Shown here: in pieces, positions 1 to 6,634 of the stretch
Position numbering within the stretch: position 1 is the stretch's first letter
Layout: the number at the start of each line of letters is the position of its first letter
Source: Parafilimonas sp.
GTDB lineage: Bacteria > Bacteroidota > Bacteroidia > Chitinophagales > Chitinophagaceae
NCBI GenBank assembly: GCA_025927795.1
Contig: JAICKT010000122.1
Span: 1 to 11,348, forward strand
Direction: 5' to 3'
DNA length: 11,348 bases
The notes under the pieces: generated by a model
What the model saw: the letters and a program-made list of their open reading frames with translations, nothing else
Told to the model about the DNA's origin: nothing
Database searches by the model: none
Program-made: the position numbers and the translations under genes

Positions 1-642
1 TATTGTGCGTACTTCGCCGGCAAATAATTCAGCCTTATCTCTTCCACCGCAGCGTGGGCATTGCGGTTCACCTATATAAAAAACCTCGTCCATACCTGCA
101 TGAAAAGCATTTGATTCAAACACATCACATATCTCATCTACTATATCAAAAACAACTTTGTGCACATCAGGATTTAGCGGACAATAACTTTTGCAGTACA
201 AATTATCCGCATTAGGCCACTCGTAATGTTCAGGCATTTTTACATTGGGGGTTTCATCAAATTGCGGATAAACAGTCAACAGCGTATTTGTTTTGCTTGC
301 CCATGATTGATGCCCGAGCAAATTCACCTGTGGTATAAGATTGATGTTATCTTTTTTGCAAACCGCAACTATCTTTTTTACATCACTTTCAGATAATGCA
401 CCGCTGTCTGCAAGTTCCGGATGCGATTTATACTGATAGTTATAATCAATACGAAGTATTAATGTATTTACTTTTCGCGGGGCTAATTCTTCATCAATAA
501 ATTTTATAAATCTATCGAGGTCGTTTGGCGCCGGAGCACCAATGCAAAATCCGCGAACGGGTAATAAGCTGTCTAAATTTGTTTGTGCATGTAAATTGAA
601 ACACAAGAAAAACATCACTAAAAAACAAGCTGCTTGTTTCAT
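1..642 (-). CDS. Exported glycoside hydrolase family 20-like protein, N-terminal part (runs off the left edge)
   Basis: The minus-strand reading frame starts at an ATG at 642-640 and stays open for 214 codons to the window edge, so the C-terminus is missing. Residues 1-19 form a signal peptide (MKQ, then a hydrophobic stretch, LHA before Gln20), so the product is exported. The rest reads like the first half of a TIM barrel: 'APRKVNTLILRIDY' (about 53-66), 'NINLIPQVNLLGHQSW' (about 99-114) and then 'HAGMDEVF' with the adjacent acidic pair D185-E186. The HxGxDE-V pattern after a beta strand is the catalytic Asp-Glu signature of GH20 beta-N-acetylhexosaminidases, where the Asp orients the substrate acetamido group and the Glu is the acid. 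A CPRC pair (Cys195, Cys198) follows. The usual N-terminal GH20b domain is absent, because the barrel begins right after the signal peptide. I am fairly sure of the fold and less sure of the substrate. The gene is divergent from icmF and shares its 150-base upstream region. Confidence 0.72.
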   Translation of the reverse strand, partial: MKQAACFLVMFFLCFNLHAQTNLDSLLPVRGFCIGAPAPNDLDRFIKFIDEELAPRKVNTLILRIDYNYQYKSHPELADSGALSESDVKKIVAVCKKDNINLIPQVNLLGHQSWASKTNTLLTVYPQFDETPNVKMPEHYEWPNADNLYCKSYCPLNPDVHKVVFDIVDEICDVFESNAFHAGMDEVFYIGEPQCPRCGGRDKAELFAGEVRTI

Positions 643-720
643 TTATCGAGATTTTAATTATAAAGAAAGATTACATGTTAGGTGCGATATTATTCATTTT
701 TTTAAACCAACCACTCAATA

Positions 721-785
721 AATTAATAATGCTTAAGCTAACAATCGTTATTAATTGTTGAAACAAATTAATTTTGTGTTTCAAC
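721..785. promoter_or_regulatory. Two adjacent inverted repeats upstream of icmF with a TAnnTTTG -7 box
   Basis: Two perfect inverted repeats lie back to back. The first is aattaataa (721-729) with ttattaatt (748-756). The second is gttgaaac (757-764) with gtttcaac (778-785), which ends 7 bases before the icmF ATG at 793. Between the arms of the second, taattttg (769-776) matches the Bacteroidetes -7 consensus TAnnTTTG. No good TTTG -33 box sits 19-21 bases upstream, so the promoter is only partly supported. If transcription starts about 7 bases after the box, the second repeat is mostly outside the mRNA. It would then act as a DNA operator rather than as an RNA hairpin. The region is AT-rich, so the first repeat could be chance. 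Confidence 0.35.
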
Positions 786-792
786 TTTTCTA

Positions 793-3700
793 ATGAATTA
801 TTTGCCTGAAAACAAAATTCGCATTGTAACTGCAGCTTCTTTATTTGATGGACATGATGCTGCGATAAATATTATGCGCCGCATTTTACAAAGCAAGGGC
901 GCTGAAATTATTCATCTGGGTCATAACCGCAGCGTAAAAGAAATTGTTGAATGTGCTATAGAAGAAGATGTGCAGGGCATTGCTATAACATCATACCAGG
1001 GTGGTCACATCGAGTTCTTTAAATACATGAAAGATTTGCTCGATGAAAATGGATGCGGGCATATAAAAATTTTTGGCGGTGGTGGCGGCACTATTCTTCC
1101 GCAGGAAATAAATGAATTACACAACTATGGTATTACAAGAATTTATTCACCAGATGATGGAAGAAAGATGGGGCTTGAGGGCATGATTGAAGATGTGATA
1201 GAAAGCCTTAGCCCCCTCTCAATCTCCCCCGGCGCGGGAGAAGACTGGCAACAGTCTGAGTATTGGCAGGCACCAAAAAAGTGGAATGGGAAATTACCAT
1301 TAGGTGAAGTAAAAGATATACGAAGAATTGCAAGAGCAATTACTTTGGCAGAATGTGGTTTAGTAAATATTGAAGACAATATTGCTGCAAAAAAATATGA
1401 TGGTTCAATTACAGTAAATCATTTTAATGCAGACCCGGTTTTATATGGAAGATTAAAAGAGTTTGCTTTAATACATCGTAAAGAAGCAACTGTTGCAGAA
1501 GAAGTTTTATGGAATAAGTTAAGAGCAAAAAAAGAAGGTTATAAATTCAGAAGGCAACACATCATTGGTCAATTCATCGCTGATTTTGTAAACCTGCAAA
1601 AAGGATTAATTATAGAAGTTGATGGCAACTATCACCAGTTACCGAACATGAAGCTTAGTGATGCAGAAAGAACAAAAGAGTTGAAGCATTTAGGCTTTGA
1701 AGTATTAAGATTTAATAATGATGAAATATTATACAACTTAGAAAATGTAGTCAACAAAATACATTCAACATTAAAAGCTCTACCCAATAAAAAAGTTGAA
1801 GAAAACAGCACGATGTTACCAAACGCTTCCCCCGCCGGGGGAAGTTGGAAGGGGGCAGTTCTCGGAATAACAGGCACCGGCGGTGCAGGTAAATCTTCTG
1901 TAACTGATGAAATTGTGCGCCGTTTTTTAAATATTTATACTGATAAAACTATTGCTGTTGTTTCGGTTGATCCTTCACGCAAAAAAACTGGCGGCGCATT
2001 GTTGGGAGATAGAATAAGAATGAATTCTATTTCACATCCGCGTGCGTACATGCGCAGTCTTGCTACACGCGATGATAATATTGCATTAAGTTCCGCAGTT
2101 GAACATGCATTGGAAATTTGTAAAGCCGCCAATTTTGATTTTATCATTTTAGAAAGTGCCGGTGTTGGTCAGAGTGATGCATCTATTTTAGATTATTGCG
2201 ATGTGAGCATGTATGTGATGACGCCTGAATATGGCGCTGCATCGCAATTGGAAAAAATAAATATGCTCGATTATGCAGATATCGTTTGCATCAACAAATT
2301 TGATAAAGCGGGTGCATTAGACGCATTGCATGATGTGCGCAAACAATATAAACGCAATCGCAGTTTATGGAATGCAAAAGATGAATCACTACCAATTATC
2401 GGAACGATTGCATCACAATTTAATGATGCAGGCATTAATGAGTTATTTGAAAAAATAATGCTCACTGTTGAAGAAAAAACTAAAATTGATTTTGGCAAGA
2501 TTGAAGTGCATCATATAAAAGATACCACATCAAAATCACTCATCATTCCGCCAAAGCGTGTTCGTTATCTTTCTGAAATTGCAGAGAACAATCGTGACTA
2601 TGATAAATGGGTTGATGAGCAATGCACGATTGCATCCAAGTTGTATAAAATTGATGGTGTTCTTGAAGAAAAAAACCTAACAGGTCTTGAAGGCCTGTTA
2701 GGTTTTAAACAACATTATGAAAAGCAATTAAATCCGGAATGCAGGAAACTAATTGATAACTGGTCATCATTACAAAAAAAATACAGCGCAGATTTTTTTG
2801 AATATACAGTTCGTGATAAAGTCATCAAACAACCTTTGGTTACTTTATCATTAAGCGGAACAAAAATTCCAAAACTGGTGTTACCAAAATATAATGATTG
2901 GGGTGATATTTTAAGATGGCAATTACAGGAAAATGTGCCGGGCGAATTTCCATTTACTGCAGGCGTATTTGAATTGAAACGACAAGGCGAAGACCCAACA
3001 AGAATGTTTGCCGGTGAAGGCGGACCTGAACGTACCAACAAACGTTTTCATTATGTTTCATTAGAACAACCGGCAAAGCGTTTGAGCACTGCATTTGACA
3101 GTGTTACATTGTATGGTGAAGACCCGGATCATCGTCCTGATATTTATGGAAAAATCGGTAACAGCGGAGTGAGCATTGCAACCGTTGATGATGCAAAAAA
3201 ATTATACAGCGGCTTTGATTTGTGCGATGCAAAAACATCTGTGAGCATGACCATTAACGGACCTGCACCAATTATTCTTGCATTTTTTATGAACGCTGCA
3301 ATTGACCAGCAGTGTGAAAAGTGGATAATTGATAATGGACAGTTAACAATGGTTGAAGAAGCTTTTAAAAAGAAGTATGCGCATCAAAATAAACCAACTT
3401 ACTACAATCCATCATCGCCTGAAAGATTGCCTGAAGGCAACGATGGTTTGGGTTTAAAATTATTGGGTTTAAGTGGCGATGAAGTGTTGCCGAAAGATGT
3501 ATATGAAAAAATTAAAGCAGGAACACTGGCACAGGTTAGAGGAACAGTACAGGCAGATATTTTAAAAGAAGACCAGGCACAAAATACCTGCATCTTTTCA
3601 ACAGAATTTGCATTAAAATTAATGGGTGATGTGCAGCAATATTTTATTGATCAGAAAGTAAGAAATTTTTATAGTGTAAGTATTAGTGGTTATCATATTG

Positions 3701-4638
3701 CGGAAGCTGGCGCTAATCCAATTACGCAACTTGCATTCACACTTTCAAATGGATTTACTTATGTAGAATATTATTTAAGCAGAGGAATGAACATTGATGA
3801 TTTTGCACCTAATCTTTCTTTCTTTTTCAGCAACGGAATGGATGCGGAGTACAGCGTGATCGGAAGAGTTGCAAGACGCATTTGGGCAAAGGCGATGAAG
3901 TATAAATACAAAGCCAATGATCGTTCACAGAAATTAAAATATCATATTCAAACAAGCGGCAGAAGTTTGCATGCGCAGGAAATTGATTTTAATGATATAC
4001 GCACAACATTACAAGCTTTGTATGCGATTTATGATAATTGTAATTCGCTTCATACAAACGCTTACGATGAAGCAATCACCACACCAACAGAAGAAAGTGT
4101 GCGTCGTGCAATGGCTATTCAATTAATTATTAACCGTGAATTGGGTTCTGCAAAAACAGAAAACTTTATTCAGGGTTCATTTGCAATTGAAGCATTAACT
4201 GATTTGGTTGAAGAAGCTGTGCTTGCTGAGTTTGATAGGTTAACAGAACGGGGCGGTGTTCTTGGTGCGATGGAAAGAATGTATCAACGTAATAAGATAC
4301 AGGAAGAAAGCATGGTGTATGAAATGCAAAAATCAACAGGAGAATTACCGTTGATCGGTGTAAATACTTTCCTCAATAAAAAAGGCAGCCCTACAATAAC
4401 TCCAACAGAAGTCATTCGTTCAACAACAGAAGAAAAAGAACAGCAGATTGCAAATCTGAATGCGTTTCATCAACGCAATAATTTAAAAAGCGAAGAAGCC
4501 TTGAAGAAGCTTCAACAAGTTGCTGTTAATAATGAAAATATTTTTGAGGAATTAATGGAGACCGTAAAATATTGTTCACTCGGGCAAATTACACATGCAT
4601 TATACGAAGTCGGCGGACAATATCGCCGTAACATGTAA
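793..4638 (+). CDS. icmF: Fused isobutyryl-CoA mutase IcmF with an extra in-frame nuclease-like domain
   Basis: IcmF is an adenosylcobalamin enzyme that interconverts isobutyryl-CoA and n-butyryl-CoA; it fuses a B12-binding domain, a MeaI-type GTPase chaperone and the mutase core. The B12 domain (about 8-135) has DGHDAA with the cobalt-ligand candidate H21, ITSYQGGH (65-72) and a Gly run (95-99). The G domain (about 355-600) has Walker A GTGGAGKS (361-368), ESAGVGQSD (454-462) and NKFD (501-504). The mutase core (about 700-1281) has F726 in AGVF and Q930 in AQNT. In methylmalonyl-CoA mutase these positions are Tyr and Arg, so the substrate is of the isobutyryl type. H968 lies in SISGYH. The protein ends in the family-typical GGQYRRNM. 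At 1281 residues it is, from memory, about 140-190 longer than usual, because of an embedded DUF559 domain (about 210-335) and palindrome-encoded peptides (about 139-152, 345-355, 627-638). The reading frame is unbroken. The start at 793 gives the expected N-terminus just before the B12 domain. Confidence 0.95.
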   Translation: MNYLPENKIRIVTAASLFDGHDAAINIMRRILQSKGAEIIHLGHNRSVKEIVECAIEEDVQGIAITSYQGGHIEFFKYMKDLLDENGCGHIKIFGGGGGTILPQEINELHNYGITRIYSPDDGRKMGLEGMIEDVIESLSPLSISPGAGEDWQQSEYWQAPKKWNGKLPLGEVKDIRRIARAITLAECGLVNIEDNIAAKKYDGSITVNHFNADPVLYGRLKEFALIHRKEATVAEEVLWNKLRAKKEGYKFRRQHIIGQFIADFVNLQKGLIIEVDGNYHQLPNMKLSDAERTKELKHLGFEVLRFNNDEILYNLENVVNKIHSTLKALPNKKVEENSTMLPNASPAGGSWKGAVLGITGTGGAGKSSVTDEIVRRFLNIYTDKTIAVVSVDPSRKKTGGALLGDRIRMNSISHPRAYMRSLATRDDNIALSSAVEHALEICKAANFDFIILESAGVGQSDASILDYCDVSMYVMTPEYGAASQLEKINMLDYADIVCINKFDKAGALDALHDVRKQYKRNRSLWNAKDESLPIIGTIASQFNDAGINELFEKIMLTVEEKTKIDFGKIEVHHIKDTTSKSLIIPPKRVRYLSEIAENNRDYDKWVDEQCTIASKLYKIDGVLEEKNLTGLEGLLGFKQHYEKQLNPECRKLIDNWSSLQKKYSADFFEYTVRDKVIKQPLVTLSLSGTKIPKLVLPKYNDWGDILRWQLQENVPGEFPFTAGVFELKRQGEDPTRMFAGEGGPERTNKRFHYVSLEQPAKRLSTAFDSVTLYGEDPDHRPDIYGKIGNSGVSIATVDDAKKLYSGFDLCDAKTSVSMTINGPAPIILAFFMNAAIDQQCEKWIIDNGQLTMVEEAFKKKYAHQNKPTYYNPSSPERLPEGNDGLGLKLLGLSGDEVLPKDVYEKIKAGTLAQVRGTVQADILKEDQAQNTCIFSTEFALKLMGDVQQYFIDQKVRNFYSVSISGYHIAEAGANPITQLAFTLSNGFTYVEYYLSRGMNIDDFAPNLSFFFSNGMDAEYSVIGRVARRIWAKAMKYKYKANDRSQKLKYHIQTSGRSLHAQEIDFNDIRTTLQALYAIYDNCNSLHTNAYDEAITTPTEESVRRAMAIQLIINRELGSAKTENFIQGSFAIEALTDLVEEAVLAEFDRLTERGGVLGAMERMYQRNKIQEESMVYEMQKSTGELPLIGVNTFLNKKGSPTITPTEVIRSTTEEKEQQIANLNAFHQRNNLKSEEALKKLQQVAVNNENIFEELMETVKYCSLGQITHALYEVGGQYRRNM
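1211..1241. repeat. Left GC-rich palindromic repeat inside icmF
   Basis: A GC-rich island in an AT-rich gene. It contains tctccc (1223-1228) facing gggaga (1236-1241) and is translated in frame as part of LSPLSISPGAGED (about residues 139-151), a peptide I do not expect in IcmF. Read forward from 1211, it matches the reverse complement of the right repeat (read from 1856) at 24 of 29 positions, and most mismatches are transitions. It therefore looks like one copy of a repeat family in inverted orientation to the right copy. Its outer boundary in icmF cannot be fixed without a homologue lacking it. Confidence 0.7.
1420..1856 (+). mobile_element. In-frame DUF559 nuclease-domain cassette inserted in icmF (approximate limits)
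   Basis: Residues about 210-335 of IcmF read as a complete DUF559 domain, a small PD-(D/E)XK-like (Vsr-type) nuclease fold usually found as a stand-alone protein of about 115-125 residues. The family pattern is visible in order: AEEVLW (235-240), GYKFRRQHIIG (249-259), IADF with D264, then LIIEVDGNYH with E275, D277 and H281, and a late GFEVLRFNN. All acidic catalytic candidates are intact. The domain sits in the linker between native IcmF sequence (about 170-205, GEVKDIRRIARAITLAE) and the strand leading into the Walker A loop. The right edge coincides with a GC-rich palindrome. No in-frame ATG lies just before the domain, so it is probably made only as part of IcmF. Function, mobility and exact boundaries are inferred; domain identity is the firm part. 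Confidence 0.65.
1826..1856. repeat. Right GC-rich palindromic repeat inside icmF
   Basis: The sequence cttcccccgccgggggaag (1826-1844) is a palindrome with perfect 8-base arms and a 3-base spacer, followed by ttggaagggggc. It is translated in frame as ASPAGGSWKGA, between the DUF559 domain and the native LGITGTGG strand of the G domain. Its reverse complement matches the left repeat at 24 of 29 aligned bases. The pair is therefore arranged like imperfect terminal inverted repeats, although native IcmF sequence appears to lie between the left repeat and the DUF559 domain. Confidence 0.72.
2672..2706. repeat. AT-rich palindromic element in frame within icmF
   Basis: Perfect 13-base arms aaaacctaacagg (2672-2684) and cctgttaggtttt (2694-2706) surround tcttgaagg, which continues the pairing with one T-G wobble. 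The whole 35 bases can thus fold into one long hairpin. The reading frame continues through it, giving the peptide NLTGLEGLLGF (about residues 628-638). It lies in the variable linker between the G domain and the mutase core, where an added short peptide would be tolerated. The sequence is unrelated to the GC-rich repeats upstream in the same gene. Confidence 0.8.
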
Positions 4639-4661
4639 TTTTATTTTTTTTTAATTATCAC

Positions 4662-5249
4662 ATGCACAAAAAAATTTTATTAGCAATTCTTGCAATCCCT
4701 GCTTTTTATTTTTCAAATGCACAAACAAAAAAATTCGACAGCACACTGAAGATGGGTGATGTTGGCTACAGGGTTACATGCTATAATAAAAAGATAGAAA
4801 ATAATGCCGTAACAATACGACCAATTGGATTTAAAGATTATTCAAAGCCTTTTGATATTCCTGTTATTGGAGTATTCGAAAAAGCGTTGATCGACGATTT
4901 TAATGATGATGGTTTTCCGGATCTTGTTTTTTATTCTTTTGATGATAAAGACCGGGCGCAGATATACGCAATTGCATCTGTTTCTAATAAATCCTGTGCA
5001 CCGATTTACGTGCCTGATATATACATTGAACCTAAAATAAGAAACGGTTATGAAGGGCATGATGAATTAACTTCAATGGGTGGATTTCTTATCAGGAAAT
5101 TTCCGGTTTATCAAACAGACAGTACAACAAAAAATACATCGGTTATTGGTACACGCGTGATTGAATACAAAGCAAAATCGAATACGTCAAATCCCGATAA
5201 TCCAACTTTCAAATTTGAAGTATTTAAAAGCTATGATATGAAGCAATAA
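4662..5249 (+). CDS. Secreted PliI-like (I-type lysozyme inhibitor family) protein
   Basis: This 195-residue protein has a signal peptide (MHKK, hydrophobic 5-17, cleavage after SNA before Gln21), so it acts in the periplasm or outside. The body matches the remembered pattern of PliI, the periplasmic inhibitor of I-type lysozymes: an Asp-rich strand-turn ALIDDFNDDGFPDLVF (75-90), SCAPIYVPDIYI (111-122), GYEGHDE (129-135), LIRKFPVY (143-150) and a later GTRVIEYK (163-170). Two cysteines (C40, C112) could pair. The loop where true PliI proteins carry an SGxY motif used for lysozyme contact reads YSFDDKDR here, so inhibitory activity is doubtful. The DxNxDGxxD stretch could bind calcium. It begins 24 bases after icmF with no terminator between, and the deacetylase follows 35 bases on, so the three may be cotranscribed. 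Family assignment is by eye only. Confidence 0.7.
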   Translation: MHKKILLAILAIPAFYFSNAQTKKFDSTLKMGDVGYRVTCYNKKIENNAVTIRPIGFKDYSKPFDIPVIGVFEKALIDDFNDDGFPDLVFYSFDDKDRAQIYAIASVSNKSCAPIYVPDIYIEPKIRNGYEGHDELTSMGGFLIRKFPVYQTDSTTKNTSVIGTRVIEYKAKSNTSNPDNPTFKFEVFKSYDMKQ

Positions 5250-5284
5250 GAAAAATCATCTGTATGAATTTATATCTTTAGCGC

Positions 5285-6589
5285 ATGAACAAAATAATAA
5301 TCCTAACGGTTTTTCTTATCTTTTCTCAACTCTGCGCACATAGTCAAACAACAATAACAAAATGGAAAGATGATAAAAAGGGTGCTGTCTCAATTACGTT
5401 TGATGATGGCAACCGCAATCAATTTAAATATGCTTTGCCTATTTTGGAAAGATTGCAATTGCCTGCTACATTTTATGTTATTACAGGTCCAATTATTGGT
5501 TCGCAATATCCCGGAAAATTTATCGGACGAAATGTTGATGACATTATTAAAGAAACTGCAACAATTCCTACCGATTCAACAAATTATTTTGAACGTGCAT
5601 CTGCTGCGAAATATTTAAATCGCATAGGCGCCGATGCATATTATGATAAAAGCGCCATTGCTTTTGAAGATGGGAAAATTGATAAAGCATATAAAATAAT
5701 GGACACACTTTATCAGAAAGCAAGAAATGGCTCTTTTAAAACAGGAATTGAATACAGCGACGAAGTTGCACAGGAAATGGGTTTGAGTTGGGACAGCATT
5801 AAGGTTTATGCAAGTAAAGGATATGAATTTGCAAGTCATACTGTAACGCATACGCATCTTGCTGTGCTCGATACAACTAATATTAATTATGAATTGTACA
5901 AAAGCAAAGAAGATATAAGAAATCATTTGGGTGATGAATACACTTTTGATGCAGAAATACCTTTTGGCATTGAACATCCGCGAGCATTGAAATATGGTTT
6001 TCCTGCTTATGCAGCGTTGCGCAATATGGTGAGAGATTCTTTCATGTTTGAAATAAACCGCGGTTATAAAACGCAGCCTGGTTCATCAGATAAAGAATAT
6101 GTGCAATGGCAGCGCGGACCGCTTTCCAAAACAACTTTGGATCAAATGAAATCTTATATCGATACAACACTTGCCCATAATAATATTTGGCTGGTTTTAG
6201 TCTTTCATGGAATTAATGGCTTAGGTTGGGAAGCACTGCCGGATTCTGTGCTTGCTGCATATTTTCATTATATCAAACAAAATGAAAGTAATTTATGGAT
6301 TACTACTTTTAAAGAAGCAGGGAAATATATGCGTGAAAGAATGCATACAACTGTTACCGAAAATAAAAATGATAAAAAGATTTCTGTTCAACTTACGCAA
6401 TCATTGGATGAACATGTTTATAATGTTCCGCTTACTTTAAAAACATACGTACCAAAAAACTGGAAGTCTGTAAAAGTTGTGCAAGGCAATCATCAACAAA
6501 AATTGCAACCAAAAAATGATGCAAGTGGAAATTATATTTTATATGATGCGATGCCTGGAAAGACAAATATTGAATTATCTGTATTATAA
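5285..6589 (+). CDS. Exported polysaccharide deacetylase (NodB-homology, CE4-type)
   Basis: This 434-residue protein has a signal peptide (hydrophobic 4-15, cleavage near HS before Gln21). It is a predicted metal-dependent deacetylase of N- or O-acetylated polysaccharide in the envelope or outside. NodB motif 1 is SITFDDG with D40 and D41. Motif 2 is SHTVTH with H185 and H189, which with D41 would form the Asp-His-His metal site. LVFHGI with H308 fits the late catalytic-acid motif. Motif 3, usually RPP(Y/F)G, reads AEIPFG (223-228) and lacks the Arg. Motifs 1 and 2 are separated by about 145 residues, with an extra helical-looking segment (about 83-172), far longer than in simple NodB domains. 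Residues about 355-434 look like a small C-terminal beta domain. The start ATG at 5285 is chosen because it gives the complete signal peptide. Substrate unknown. Confidence 0.87.
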   Translation: MNKIIILTVFLIFSQLCAHSQTTITKWKDDKKGAVSITFDDGNRNQFKYALPILERLQLPATFYVITGPIIGSQYPGKFIGRNVDDIIKETATIPTDSTNYFERASAAKYLNRIGADAYYDKSAIAFEDGKIDKAYKIMDTLYQKARNGSFKTGIEYSDEVAQEMGLSWDSIKVYASKGYEFASHTVTHTHLAVLDTTNINYELYKSKEDIRNHLGDEYTFDAEIPFGIEHPRALKYGFPAYAALRNMVRDSFMFEINRGYKTQPGSSDKEYVQWQRGPLSKTTLDQMKSYIDTTLAHNNIWLVLVFHGINGLGWEALPDSVLAAYFHYIKQNESNLWITTFKEAGKYMRERMHTTVTENKNDKKISVQLTQSLDEHVYNVPLTLKTYVPKNWKSVKVVQGNHQQKLQPKNDASGNYILYDAMPGKTNIELSVL

Positions 6590-6615
6590 GATTTGATGGC
6601 ACAAAGTTGGAAGTA

Positions 6616-6632
6616 GTATGTACTAAACATAC
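6616..6632. repeat. Short inverted repeat just before the acidic gene
   Basis: Arms gtatgt (6616-6621) and acatac (6627-6632) with a 5-base spacer end 2 bases before the ATG at 6635. A TTTG at 6592-6595 could be a -33 box, but the expected -7 region (about 6614-6621) only weakly resembles TAnnTTTG. It could be an operator or a small 5' hairpin. The arms are short enough to be chance. Confidence 0.25.
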
Positions 6633-6634
6633 AT

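Noticed and set aside
3..215. Plus-strand open frame of 70 codons at the left edge
   Set aside because: It lies opposite the GH20-like gene, which has a signal peptide and an HxGxDE motif; the plus-strand translation has no recognisable pattern.
1420..1858. Stand-alone DUF559 gene nested in icmF with its own start
   Set aside because: No in-frame ATG or plausible GTG lies just upstream of the domain, and the frame is continuous with IcmF on both sides without a stop.
1200..1860. Intein in IcmF
   Set aside because: The insertion lacks the splicing motifs expected at intein ends (nucleophilic first residue, terminal His-Asn followed by Cys/Ser/Thr), and DUF559 is not a LAGLIDADG or HNH homing domain.
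3280..3540. Extra segment in the mutase domain (LPEGNDGLGLKLLGLSGDEVLP region) as another insertion
   Set aside because: It matches what I remember of ordinary Bacteroidota IcmF proteins and has no palindromic DNA, so it is probably a clade-typical loop.
1143..3593. Several minus-strand open frames inside icmF
   Set aside because: They are shadows of a strongly conserved coding frame and have no family-like composition.
5370..5977. Overlapping open frames within the deacetylase gene on both strands
   Set aside because: The 434-residue frame carries the signal peptide and the NodB motifs; the alternatives do not.
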